DNA of 64,000 nt. Source: Niastella soli. Lineage in GTDB: Bacteria > Bacteroidota > Bacteroidia > Chitinophagales > Chitinophagaceae. Location: positions 1-64,000 of the forward strand of contig NZ_JAGHKO010000001.1 in assembly GCF_017742245.1 (NCBI RefSeq), in the 5' to 3' direction. The translations under genes and the position numbers were made by a program. Below are positions 17,388-25,485 of this stretch, in pieces (the stretch's first letter is position 1; every line of letters begins with the position of its first letter). The notes below the pieces were generated by a model. The model made no database searches. It was given only the letters and a program-made list of their open reading frames with translations, and had not been told where the DNA came from.

Positions 17388-18116
17388 ATGAAATACGGCC
17401 AGCTGGAGTATGATTTCAATACCGGTATTATGAGTTTTATGGCGCCCGGACAGGTATTAAAGATTGAAGCAAGAGAAGGAAAACCACTTGTACATTCAGG
17501 CTGGCTGTTACTTGTTCATCCCGATTTTTTATGGCGCACGTCTTTGGCGCGAAAAATAAAGCATTACGAATATTTCGGATATTCGGTAAATGAGGCGTTG
17601 CATTTGTCGCAAAAAGAAGAAGCTGTCATCGTAGGCATTATTCAAAGCATTGAACAAGAGTACCGTTCGAATATCGATCCCTTCAGTCAGAATGTGATCA
17701 TTCCCCATCTTGAGTTACTCCTCACATATGGTGAAAGATTCTATCATCGCCAATTCATAACCCGTAAAATTGCCAACCATAAAATACTCGAACGGCTGGA
17801 AGATCTTCTAACTTCATGGTTTAATAGCGATGACTTACAAAAGAATGGCTTACCTACCGTTCAATATATTGCCGGTGAGTTGAATGTATCGCCGAACTAT
17901 TTAAGTGTGTTATTGAAAACACTCACCGGGCAAAGTACGCAGCAACATATACACGATAAGCTGATTGAAAAGGCAAAGGAAAAATTATCAACGACCAGTT
18001 TGTCGATAAGCGAAATTGCCTGGGAACTGGGGTTTGAACACTCGCAGTCGTTCAATAAATTATTCAAGAACAAAACGAATCTGTCTCCGCTGGAATTCAG
18101 GCAAGCCTTCAACTGA
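17388..18116 (+). CDS. 5'-truncated AraC family regulator, duplicate of the 22280 gene
   Basis: 242 residues are readable from the first ATG and align without gaps to residues 65-306 of the regulator at 22280-23200, with 17 differences (about 93% identity by hand). Homology begins abruptly at 17304. The frame stays open from there but has no ATG until 17388, so the first 36 codons and the original promoter are missing. The C-terminal double helix-turn-helix (LSISEIAWELGFEHSQ, NKTNLSPLEFR) is intact, so it could still make a DNA-binding fragment. Expression is uncertain; it is best treated as a truncated copy or pseudogene. Confidence 0.75.
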   Translation: MKYGQLEYDFNTGIMSFMAPGQVLKIEAREGKPLVHSGWLLLVHPDFLWRTSLARKIKHYEYFGYSVNEALHLSQKEEAVIVGIIQSIEQEYRSNIDPFSQNVIIPHLELLLTYGERFYHRQFITRKIANHKILERLEDLLTSWFNSDDLQKNGLPTVQYIAGELNVSPNYLSVLLKTLTGQSTQQHIHDKLIEKAKEKLSTTSLSISEIAWELGFEHSQSFNKLFKNKTNLSPLEFRQAFN

Positions 18117-18236
18117 TCTTTCTTATAAGACAGTTTATAAACGGCTACAACTACCAGAGATTTGGCTACAGCAATAAAATTCATGGTGCCGAGCTTTGTG
18201 TCATTGAATTTATTTGATAAATAAAAGCCAGTAATT

Positions 18237-18332
18237 ATGAAAGTTGTAGTAACAGGTTCCTTGGGAAATATCAGCAAGCCACTTGCAACAGAATTGGTAC
18301 AAAAAGGCCATCAGGTTTGCAGAGGCTTTTAA
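18237..18332 (+). pseudogene. Relic of the NAD(P)-binding NmrA-like gene, internally deleted
   Basis: The first 26 codons (MKVVVTGSLGNISKPLA...) match the start of the gene at 23320. They jump directly to its last 30 bases, leaving a 31-codon frame. The junction lies within a short run of T (CAGGTT next to TTTGCAG), consistent with a microhomology deletion of about 800 bases. Homology continues past the stop into GGTTAATTAAGGTAC. The copy pairs with the truncated AraC copy upstream in the same order as the intact pair. Confidence 0.8.
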
Positions 18333-18403
18333 AAAGGGTTAATTAAGGTACCACTTAAGCCGTTTTGAGACCGGACAAGGCTTAACCCTTGCAAACAAAA
18401 AAA

Positions 18404-18430
18404 GCTATTCTGAAAAGAATGGCTTTTTTT
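18404..18430 (+). terminator. Terminator resembling that of tRNA-Glu copy 1
   Basis: The stem GCTATTCT/AGAATGGC closes a GAAA loop and is followed by seven T. The stem, loop and the preceding AACCCTTGCAAA closely resemble the trailer of tRNA-Glu copy 1 (14690-14731), yet no complete tRNA precedes it here. It works in both orientations because an A-run precedes the stem. Confidence 0.85.
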
Positions 18431-18498
18431 GTTTCAATAAATGATCTTCAATTCGTTCAGTTCGAATTTGGTAATTTCGGAAATTGAGAAAATAACCA

Positions 18499-19275
18499 AT
18501 GAAAGAATTATCAAACTACCAGGAAACCGTCACCTCTTTGTTGAATCAACAACAGTTTAATGAAAATGACCTTGATTACTCCATTCTTGAAAAACATATA
18601 AGGATACTTGAGAATATGGCGCTCATCGGCAATAGCGCCATTAGTGTTTTTGATATGTACAAACAGGAACATGTATTTTACTCCAACAATTTCGGCCGGT
18701 TAATTGGATACGACATAAAAGAACCAGCACATTATGGCCCACATTTTTTGCAGGACAAAGTGCATCCCGATGATTTTTGGGAATTAACCATGAATGGCAT
18801 TTCAATATTGAAATTGTTTTTGCAATTTCCGCCACAAGAACGTGCGAACTTTAAATTCATTAATGAATACCGAATATTAAAAGCAGACAATACCTATATA
18901 AGGGTTGTTGAACAGGATCAGATCATGACATTTGATGGCTGTGGCAATATGTGGTTGTCACTGGGGATTATTGATATTTCCCCCAACCAGGATCTACAGG
19001 AACCCTTAAAAAGCCAGGTATTCAATTTCAGAACGGGCGAAATGATATCATTGCAGCAGGAACGAAAGAAAAGAGAGGTTTCTGTTTCATTAACCCAACG
19101 GGAACTGGAAGTGTTGAAATTGGTAAAAACCGGATTCTTAAGTAAGGAGATCTCACATAAACTTGCTATTAGTATTCATACCGTGAATACCCACCGCCAA
19201 CGCATTCTTGAAAAACTTCACGCCGACAACTCCATGGAAGCCGTTGTTTTTGCATCGGATATGGGATTGATCTAA
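18499..19275 (+). CDS. PAS domain plus LuxR-type helix-turn-helix regulator
   Basis: The protein is 258 residues. Residues about 40-170 form a PAS-like sensor (SVFDMYKQEHVFYSNNFGR, LIGYD, VHPDDFW, EYRILKADNTYIRV). Residues about 195-258 carry the LuxR/GerE DNA-binding domain (LTQRELEVLKLVKTGFLSKEIS, HTVNTHRQRILEKL). The architecture suggests an input-sensing transcription factor; the ligand is unknown. A decayed partial copy lies at 26449-26588. The downstream NmrA-like gene starts 77 bases later and may be a target or operon partner. Confidence 0.88.
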   Translation: MKELSNYQETVTSLLNQQQFNENDLDYSILEKHIRILENMALIGNSAISVFDMYKQEHVFYSNNFGRLIGYDIKEPAHYGPHFLQDKVHPDDFWELTMNGISILKLFLQFPPQERANFKFINEYRILKADNTYIRVVEQDQIMTFDGCGNMWLSLGIIDISPNQDLQEPLKSQVFNFRTGEMISLQQERKKREVSVSLTQRELEVLKLVKTGFLSKEISHKLAISIHTVNTHRQRILEKLHADNSMEAVVFASDMGLI

Positions 19276-19351
19276 TGACTGATATACTGATTAATCAGTA
19301 TTGTGGGAAAAGGCGCATGTAATGATTTTTGTGTCATCAAAATTTAAACCG

Positions 19352-20260
19352 ATGACCGCAACAAGTAAAGATTGGAAACAACCCGGTTATAAGATCTTCA
19401 CGATTTTTGGCGCTAAAGGAAAAGTGGGGATTGAACTTTTAAAGATCTTGTCAGCTAAAAGTATTTACTGCCGTGCTATAACGAGAGATCTGAACAACAT
19501 TCCTAAATTACCGAATGTCACCTGGATGGGTGGCGATTTAAATGATCTTGATTCTGTATATAACCTGGTAGCTGGAAGTGATACCATATTTCTAAATACT
19601 GATTTTGCGCCCAATATGGTTCAAATGCAGGGGCAGGTTATTGAGGCTGCTAAACACGCTGGCGTAAAACATGTTATCCGGCTTTCTTATGGATTGCTAC
19701 CCGAAGAAATATTGAAAAAATCAAACTCTCCGGTGCACATGCAACATATACTGATCGATCAGGCCCTCATTGATTCCGGCTTATCCTGGACAATCCTTCG
19801 TCCAAGTGGATTTATGCAAAACTGGTTATATGATCAGGCGCTCACTATTAAAAATGAAAGGAAGATTTATGAAGCCCAGGGCGATGGCAGATTACCCTAT
19901 ATAGATACCAGAGATATCGCGGAGATCATTGCTGCCCTTTTTGCACAGGGGGAAAAGCATTATAATAAAATACACGAGCTTACTGGAAGCGAAGCGATTA
20001 ATTTTTATGAGGTGGCGACCGCCATCAGCCAGGCTATTGGCGAAAAAGTAACTTATATAGCAGAGACCCGCGAAGCAACCATACAAAGGTTCTCAAAAAA
20101 AGGATATCCCGAATGGGCAATTGAGTTGCTGCTGTTTTTTGCCCAAAGTCAGCAACAGGGAAAACTGACAGCTACTACAGATACTGTAAAAGAAATTTTG
20201 GAAAAGCCTGCTCGTGATATTTATACATTTACCAGGGATCATGCGGAATGGTTTAAATGA
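19352..20260 (+). CDS. NmrA-like NAD(P)-binding protein (atypical SDR)
   Basis: About 302 residues from MTATSKDWKQ. A Rossmann nucleotide-binding motif (IFGAKGKVG), VTWMGGDLND, VAGSDTIFLNTD, VKHVIRLSYG and SWTILRPSGFMQNW mark the atypical SDR/NmrA-like family. Members act as NAD(P)H-dependent quinone reductases or as redox sensors; which applies here is unclear. The ATG at 19352 begins the fold, and the longer frame from 19301 has no family support. It is distinct in sequence from the NmrA-like gene at 23320. Confidence 0.82.
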   Translation: MTATSKDWKQPGYKIFTIFGAKGKVGIELLKILSAKSIYCRAITRDLNNIPKLPNVTWMGGDLNDLDSVYNLVAGSDTIFLNTDFAPNMVQMQGQVIEAAKHAGVKHVIRLSYGLLPEEILKKSNSPVHMQHILIDQALIDSGLSWTILRPSGFMQNWLYDQALTIKNERKIYEAQGDGRLPYIDTRDIAEIIAALFAQGEKHYNKIHELTGSEAINFYEVATAISQAIGEKVTYIAETREATIQRFSKKGYPEWAIELLLFFAQSQQQGKLTATTDTVKEILEKPARDIYTFTRDHAEWFK

Positions 20261-20384
20261 CGTTAAGTGGCGGGCTTGATCAAGCAATTGCCGGCCGGGC
20301 ACAGGGGCACCAGTTATTTTGGCACATTCAATTCTTTGATTTCGAGTAAAAAGATCACTAAGGCCGATAGGTGTTCGTATATTC

Positions 20385-20400
20385 TCCCGTACGCGGTACA
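20385..20400 (+). pseudogene. 3'-end fragment of tRNA-Glu
   Basis: TCCCGTACGCGGTACA is identical to the last 16 bases of the tRNA-Glu genes plus trailer. No upstream cloverleaf parts are present, except a TTCG-containing stretch at 20374-20380. It is directly followed by a trailer and terminator. Such tRNA 3' fragments are what site-specific integration into a tRNA gene leaves behind. No integrase is present, so the mechanism is inference. Confidence 0.7.
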
Positions 20401-20427
20401 ATCTTCCAAAAGAGGAAAATTTTCAAA

Positions 20428-20456
20428 GGGCTTCTCTAACAAGAGGAGCCCTTTTT
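20428..20456 (+). terminator. Terminator after the tRNA-Glu 3' fragment
   Basis: The stem GGGCTTCTCT/AGAGGAGCCC with loop AACA is followed by five T. The stem and the 27 bases before it are nearly identical to the terminator block at 24232-24289. Confidence 0.9.
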
Positions 20457-20622
20457 CTTTGATGTTATTGAAGTAGCGCGAAATTTTCAGATATGGATTC
20501 CTGAGATTCGTTAATACAGGTATTGCCTGCTAAAGTTTTATCAAAAGGCTCGTGTGGCCTTTTGGTAAGATTACTAATTGCCGTTTCCAATGTTCCTTTT
20601 CCGGCAGAAACCTATACGTCGT

Positions 20623-21699
20623 TTATTTTTTAGCTTTTTGGGCAGCCACCAGTTTGTCAATAATTTTCAAATAAAGCTCCGTCGGTACCTGTCGCTCGTA
20701 TTCATACTTTGTTTTATGAGCTATCACCAGATCAAGTTTTGGGATAACAGTAATAAACTGTCCAAATGCTCCACTGGCAGTATAAGCGCCTTCATATACG
20801 TCATTATCAAAAGGCGCATCCCAAACCCACCACAGATAACCATAACCAAAATGAAAATAAGCAGTCTTGTTTTGCTCAGCCTCTTTATAGGTAGTAACAG
20901 ATACAGTTGTAGTTGTTACCCAGTTTGCCGGCAGCACCTGCTTGTTCTTCCACTTGCCTTTTCTAAGCATGAGATAGCCTAACCTTGCCATATCACGGGT
21001 CGAGAACCACATGTGATAAGCAAGATATTTTGACTTTGTTGTATCGCCAGTTTTTCGTTGTGCGCCCATTCTCCAGTCTTGCATATGTAAAGGTTTAGCC
21101 AGCATAGAATCAATAAGTTCATAAATACTTTTCCCTGTCTGCTGCTCAAGAATATAACCTGCTATATTAAAATCCCAATTATTGTACAGCCAGAAACTGC
21201 CAGGTTGCACGCTGCCTCTTTTGGGAGCCATAGCCGAAGCATCACCTTCATTGCTTGCCGGATGATAAACACCTGAACGGGCGGTGAGTAAATCTTTTAT
21301 GGTAGCCTTCATTTCAACAGGCAGTAACCCACCTACATCATTAAGCCTCAGTTGTTCAATAGTGGTATTCAGCTTTATCTTCCCATTCTCAACAAAAGGT
21401 CCATATAACATCGAAAGAACACTCTTTCTACAGGATGCCAGATAGCTAAGTTCCTGTACATCTCCATAGTCAACCAATATTTTACCACTTTGAACTACCA
21501 TAAACCCTGTTGTATGAGCACTGTCAATAATAAATTGCCGGAGTTGTTTAAGCAACGTGTTATCCCATCCGTAATCGCCGGGATTGATAATTCGATCCCA
21601 GGTAATATCAGGATATACTTCAATTGAGTTGTTGGGCGCAGGCGTTTGAGCAACAGAAAAAAATGGAAGTAGCAAACCCCATAATAGCAACTTTTGCAT
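20623..21699 (-). CDS. Serine hydrolase of the beta-lactamase/PBP-like family, exported
   Basis: The 358-residue protein has a signal peptide (MQKLLLWGLLLPFFSVAQ). The SxxK nucleophile motif is present as ASCRKS. The second motif, YxN, is LYNNWDF. The third K-T-G/H-x-G region is replaced by ASGAFGQ. These are features of class C-like serine hydrolases (esterases, D-aminopeptidases, carboxypeptidases) rather than a true beta-lactamase. It likely hydrolyses an ester or amide in the periplasm. The gene is isolated and opposite to its neighbours within the accessory region. The assignment to the family is secure; the substrate is not. Confidence 0.85.
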   Translation of the reverse strand: MQKLLLWGLLLPFFSVAQTPAPNNSIEVYPDITWDRIINPGDYGWDNTLLKQLRQFIIDSAHTTGFMVVQSGKILVDYGDVQELSYLASCRKSVLSMLYGPFVENGKIKLNTTIEQLRLNDVGGLLPVEMKATIKDLLTARSGVYHPASNEGDASAMAPKRGSVQPGSFWLYNNWDFNIAGYILEQQTGKSIYELIDSMLAKPLHMQDWRMGAQRKTGDTTKSKYLAYHMWFSTRDMARLGYLMLRKGKWKNKQVLPANWVTTTTVSVTTYKEAEQNKTAYFHFGYGYLWWVWDAPFDNDVYEGAYTASGAFGQFITVIPKLDLVIAHKTKYEYERQVPTELYLKIIDKLVAAQKAKK

Positions 21700-22076
21700 A
21701 ATAACACTTATTGTAGATAAAAATTAATAGTCGATAACAGTTCAGCACATTTTCATCGTTGGCATCAATACTGTTATATAAATAAAGATATGGGGAATTT
21801 CGGGTACCCATAAATGGTTATTGCACTTAGCCAGCAAATTCAAGGAGGAGTTCGATCTGGCTCAGCGCTATCCTGGCACACCCCACCTGTAGCCTCATAA
21901 GAAACCATTCTGGCCCTTATTTTACCTTTAACAAGGACAAAGGCGCAACCAAAGGCTTTTAAGGCCTATTATCGACTAGATGCTGCCGGCAGAGGTGTAA
22001 ACCATACCATAACGAGGCTGCAGTGATAGTAAGTCCTGGTCGTACGCTCTCCAGATCCTTGTCAGATTCTCGCCAG
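21700..22076. other. Intergenic stretch with coding-like remnants
   Basis: No gene is visible between the serine hydrolase and the AraC regulator. Short stretches read like decayed protein sequence, for example around 21818-21890 and 21893-21960 in different frames, each ended by a stop. I could not identify the source. The right part of the gap carries an inverted-repeat element. Confidence 0.3.
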
Positions 22077-22193
22077 ATATACTACCACAGGCCATTTCCC
22101 GCCTAAGAATGCCACCAGAATCCCATCCGAATCCCATAGGCTATGGCATTCTGGTGCGATTCTGGTGGCAGTTTGGTGGGATATGTAGTATAT
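22077..22193. repeat. 117-bp imperfect inverted-repeat element (MITE- or REP-like)
   Basis: The ends ATATACTAC (22077-22085) and GTAGTATAT (22185-22193) are exact complements. Inside, TGCCACCAGAATC (22110-22122) pairs with GATTCTGGTGGCA (22158-22170), and CCATAG with CTATGG around 22140. All share nearly the same centre, so the whole element can fold into one long hairpin. It carries no open frame and no T-tract, so it is neither a gene nor a typical terminator. Confidence 0.65.
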
Positions 22194-22279
22194 AAATAGC
22201 CTATTTACTTAGGATCTGCACTATGTCTGACAGGATCTTCAATTAAATGCCTTTTTCTTACCTTCAATGAGAAAATCGT

Positions 22280-23200
22280 ATGAAAAGCATCCAACCGCAT
22301 AGCATTAAAACCATATCGGAATATCACAAACTTATGGAGATTCCCCAACCGGAACATCCATTAATTAGTGTGATCCCTTTTGAATTGATCAAGTGCAATC
22401 CAGGATCCGAGCCGAAACATATAGTAATAGGTTATTATTCCATTGCATTGAAAAAAACAACGGATGGTAAAATGAAATATGGCCAGCTGGAGTATGATTT
22501 CAATACAGGCATTATGAGTTTTATGGCGCCCGGCCAGGTACTAAAGATTGAAGCAAGGGAAGGAAAACCACATGTGCATTCGGGCTGGCTGTTACTTGTC
22601 CATCCTGATTTCTTATGGCGCACGAATTTGGCGAGTAAATTAAAGCAATATGAATATTTCGGATATTCGGTAAATGAGGCGCTGCATTTGTCGGAAAAAG
22701 AAGAAGCTATCATCGTAGGCATTATTCAAAGCATTGAACAAGAGTACCGTTCGAATACCGATCCCTTCAGTCAGGATGTGATCATTGCCCATCTTGAATT
22801 ACTCCTCACATACAGTGAAAGATTCTACCATCGTCAGTTCATTACCCGTAAAATTGCCAACCATGAAATACTCGATCGGCTGGAAGTTCTTCTTACTTCA
22901 TGGTTTAACGGCGATGACTTACAAAAGAATGGTCTACCTACCGTTCAATATATTGCCGGTTCATTGAATGTGTCGCCGAACTATTTAAGTGTATTATTGA
23001 AAACACTCACCGGGCAAAGCACTCAACAACATATCCACGATAAGCTGATTGAAAAGGCAAAGGAAAAATTATCAACGACCAGTTTGTCGGTAAGCGAAAT
23101 TGCCTGGGAACTGGGGTTTGAACATTCCCAGTCGTTCAATAAATTATTCAAGAACAAAACTAATTTATCTCCGCTGGAATTCAGGCAAGCCTTCAACTGA
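22280..23200 (+). CDS. AraC family transcriptional regulator (intact copy)
   Basis: 306 residues. The N-terminal sensor part contains IVIGYYSIALKKTTDGK, then LVHPDFLWRT. The C-terminal AraC DNA-binding domain includes VQYIAGSLNVSPNYLSVLLK, TLTGQSTQQHIHDK and VSEIAWELGFEHSQSFNKLF. It is the apparent parent of the 5'-truncated copy at 17388. The NmrA-like gene starts 119 bases downstream, with the same gene order in both copies, so the regulator probably controls that reductase, as is common for AraC/oxidoreductase pairs. Confidence 0.92.
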   Translation: MKSIQPHSIKTISEYHKLMEIPQPEHPLISVIPFELIKCNPGSEPKHIVIGYYSIALKKTTDGKMKYGQLEYDFNTGIMSFMAPGQVLKIEAREGKPHVHSGWLLLVHPDFLWRTNLASKLKQYEYFGYSVNEALHLSEKEEAIIVGIIQSIEQEYRSNTDPFSQDVIIAHLELLLTYSERFYHRQFITRKIANHEILDRLEVLLTSWFNGDDLQKNGLPTVQYIAGSLNVSPNYLSVLLKTLTGQSTQQHIHDKLIEKAKEKLSTTSLSVSEIAWELGFEHSQSFNKLFKNKTNLSPLEFRQAFN

Positions 23201-23319
23201 TCTTTCTTATTAGGCAGATTATAAACGGCTACAACTACCAGAGATTTGGCTACAGCAATAAATTTCATGACACCGAGCTTTGTGTCATTGAATTTATACC
23301 AAAATAAAAGCCAGTAATT

Positions 23320-24210
23320 ATGAAAGTTGTAGTAACAGGTTCCCTGGGAAATATCAGCAAGCCACTTGCAATAGAATTGGTACAAAAAGGCCACCAGGTT
23401 ACAATAATCAGCAGAAGTACTGAAAAACAAGAAGACATAAAAGCGCTCGGCGCCCAGGCTGCCATCGGCTCTGTGGAAAATGTTGATTTTCTGACACAGA
23501 CCTTTACAGGTGCGGATGTTCTGTACGCCATGATACCGCCTAATTTTTCCGAGTTGGATCAGGTAGCATATTACCGCCGCATCGCCATCAATTATGCAAT
23601 GGCTGTTCAACAATCGGGTATTAAACAGGTGGTACACCTCAGCAGTTATGGAGCGCATTTAGAAAAGGGAACAGGATTTATACTAGGTGCCCACCATGGA
23701 GAGCGTATCTTTAATGAGTTACCCAATATCAGCATTACTCATTTGCGCGCAGGATTTTTTTATACCAATTTATACAGGTTCATAGATATGATCAAAGGAG
23801 CCGGCTTTATGGCTTCAAACTATGGGGGTGATGATAAGTTGATCTTAGTTCATCCAACAGATATTGCGACCGCTGCCAGAGAAGAAATTGAAAGTCAACC
23901 CGCCGGTAAGAAAATACGCTATGTGGTAAGCGACGAACATACGGCCAATGAAGTGGCCCATATTATAGGAACGGCTATAGACAAACCCGATCTGAAATGG
24001 ATAATTCTTTCCAATGAACAAATGCGCGAAGGCTTGGAAAAGCAGGGAATGCCGGTACCTCTTATCGAAAAGTTTGTTGAAATGGGCTCGAGCGCGCACA
24101 GCGGTGCATTAGGGGAAGATTATGAACGGCAAAAACCCATACAATTGGGAAAAATAAAAACCGAAGATTTTGCAAAGAGTTTTGCAGAGGTGTTTAAAAA
24201 GGTTAATTAA
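23320..24210 (+). CDS. NmrA-like NAD(P)-binding oxidoreductase
   Basis: The 296-residue protein is an atypical SDR. It has an N-terminal nucleotide-binding motif (VTGSLGNISKPLA), VTIISRS as the second strand, GADVLYAMIPPNF, IKQVVHLSSYGAH and ITHLRAGFFYTNLY. Families of this type reduce quinones or act as NADPH sensors. An AraC regulator precedes it and probably controls it. A deleted relic of the same gene exists at 18237. The stop codon is followed by GGTAC and a terminator block shared with 20401-20456. Confidence 0.88.
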   Translation: MKVVVTGSLGNISKPLAIELVQKGHQVTIISRSTEKQEDIKALGAQAAIGSVENVDFLTQTFTGADVLYAMIPPNFSELDQVAYYRRIAINYAMAVQQSGIKQVVHLSSYGAHLEKGTGFILGAHHGERIFNELPNISITHLRAGFFYTNLYRFIDMIKGAGFMASNYGGDDKLILVHPTDIATAAREEIESQPAGKKIRYVVSDEHTANEVAHIIGTAIDKPDLKWIILSNEQMREGLEKQGMPVPLIEKFVEMGSSAHSGALGEDYERQKPIQLGKIKTEDFAKSFAEVFKKVN

Positions 24211-24258
24211 GGTACGGCTACTGGAGCCGCTTTTCTTCTAAAAAAGGAAAATCTTTAA

Positions 24259-24289
24259 GGGCTTCTCTATTAAGAGGAGCCCTTTTTTT
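24259..24289 (+). terminator. Terminator after the NmrA-like gene
   Basis: The stem GGGCTTCTCT/AGAGGAGCCC is followed by seven T. It is homologous to the one at 20428 and lies between convergent genes, three bases from the stop of the FAD monooxygenase. Confidence 0.9.
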
Positions 24290-24291
24290 GA

Positions 24292-25407
24292 TTAAAAACC
24301 AAAACCCTCTTTGTTCCTTTTGATAATTGCGGCTTCGGTTCTTGGAATTAGGGCCTCAACGCCAAAGTTGACCACCTCCGCCTGTATCTCCTCAATGAAC
24401 GGACGAAAACTATGGTTGTATTCCAGAAACGTTAATTCATAATTACCCTGGTATTTCCGGAAAGCATCAGCCAGGGCTGCTGCCCCATCTATGGCCAATG
24501 ATCCGCCTCTGCCAGCAGCCGGGGAAGCGCAATAGCCGGCATCACCCACCAGTGCCACTCGTCCTTTGCTCCACGACGGCATTTTCATTTGACATAGTTT
24601 GTCAAAATAAAATGTTGTGGATTGCTGTACCTCCTCCAATAATTCCGCTGTTCGCCAGCCGGCTCCTTTAAACTGATCCAAAATAATATGCCGCTGCTGC
24701 TGTTCGTTCCGGTAGTCATAGGGAATTTCCTGCGCCGAAAAAAAGGCGAGGCATATATCCGTTTTTCCGTTGTAAGTATTAAGCATGACCGTTTTACCCG
24801 GCTCGCTATACAGTTGTGTGGTATACTCAGGAATGAGTAACTTATCCACGATAGTAATAGAGAAATAGGTTTGCAGGAAATGAGAAAATTGCGCTTCCTC
24901 CCCGAACCAGTGTTTCCGTACAACCGAATGGATACCATCGCAGCCAAATACCAGTTCAAAAGCCTGTGGTGAGCTATTCTTAAAGGTTACGTCCACATGG
25001 TCTTCAGTTTCCTGTAAACCGGTGATACTGTCGCCATAAATGAAAGTAACATCGTCTTTAACCGCCTCATACAGCATTTCTAACAATACATCCCGCTCTA
25101 TTTCGTATTCCATTTCTCCATGGTTTCCGCGGCTTACATCCAGTCTTTCTGTCACATCAGCTGCATTTTTAAATTCCATGGATCCCATCGTGAGCCTGTT
25201 CGACCTGATCTCGTCTAATAAACCCATCCGCTTAACGATGTCGATGGTATTACCCAGGATGTTTACCGGTGTGCCTCCTTTTTTAAGACCCGCAGCAATC
25301 TCAACGATAGTAACCTGGTAACCGAATTGATTCATCCAGTAAGCAGTAGAAAGTCCTGCAAAGCTTGCCCCTGATATGAGTACTTTTTTATGATTGGCTG
25401 TTTTCAT
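24292..25407 (-). CDS. FAD-dependent monooxygenase (PHBH/TetX-like fold)
   Basis: The 371-residue protein has the N-terminal FAD-binding motif VLISGASFAGLSTAYWM. The second-half motif is VFGCDGIHSVVRK (DG motif region). The C-terminal GDAGYCASPAAGRGGSLAI corresponds to the GD motif binding FAD ribose. This is the layout of flavoprotein aromatic or antibiotic monooxygenases. The substrate is not shown. Such genes can include tetracycline-inactivating enzymes, but nothing here supports that specifically. An AraC regulator lies 78 bases upstream on the same strand. Confidence 0.85.
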   Translation of the reverse strand: MKTANHKKVLISGASFAGLSTAYWMNQFGYQVTIVEIAAGLKKGGTPVNILGNTIDIVKRMGLLDEIRSNRLTMGSMEFKNAADVTERLDVSRGNHGEMEYEIERDVLLEMLYEAVKDDVTFIYGDSITGLQETEDHVDVTFKNSSPQAFELVFGCDGIHSVVRKHWFGEEAQFSHFLQTYFSITIVDKLLIPEYTTQLYSEPGKTVMLNTYNGKTDICLAFFSAQEIPYDYRNEQQQRHIILDQFKGAGWRTAELLEEVQQSTTFYFDKLCQMKMPSWSKGRVALVGDAGYCASPAAGRGGSLAIDGAAALADAFRKYQGNYELTFLEYNHSFRPFIEEIQAEVVNFGVEALIPRTEAAIIKRNKEGFGF

Positions 25408-25485
25408 TTTATACGAATTTCCTTTTGCTGCAAAGGAACAGCGTACTCACTATGCGATGTAGGGCTAAACAGTGTAAGTCTTGGA

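Noticed and set aside
20623-21699. Beta-lactamase resistance gene
   Set aside because: The third K-T-G-type motif is replaced, and the sequence fits general serine hydrolases instead.
24292-25407. Tetracycline-inactivating TetX
   Set aside because: Only the general flavin monooxygenase motifs are visible; nothing specific to TetX was seen.
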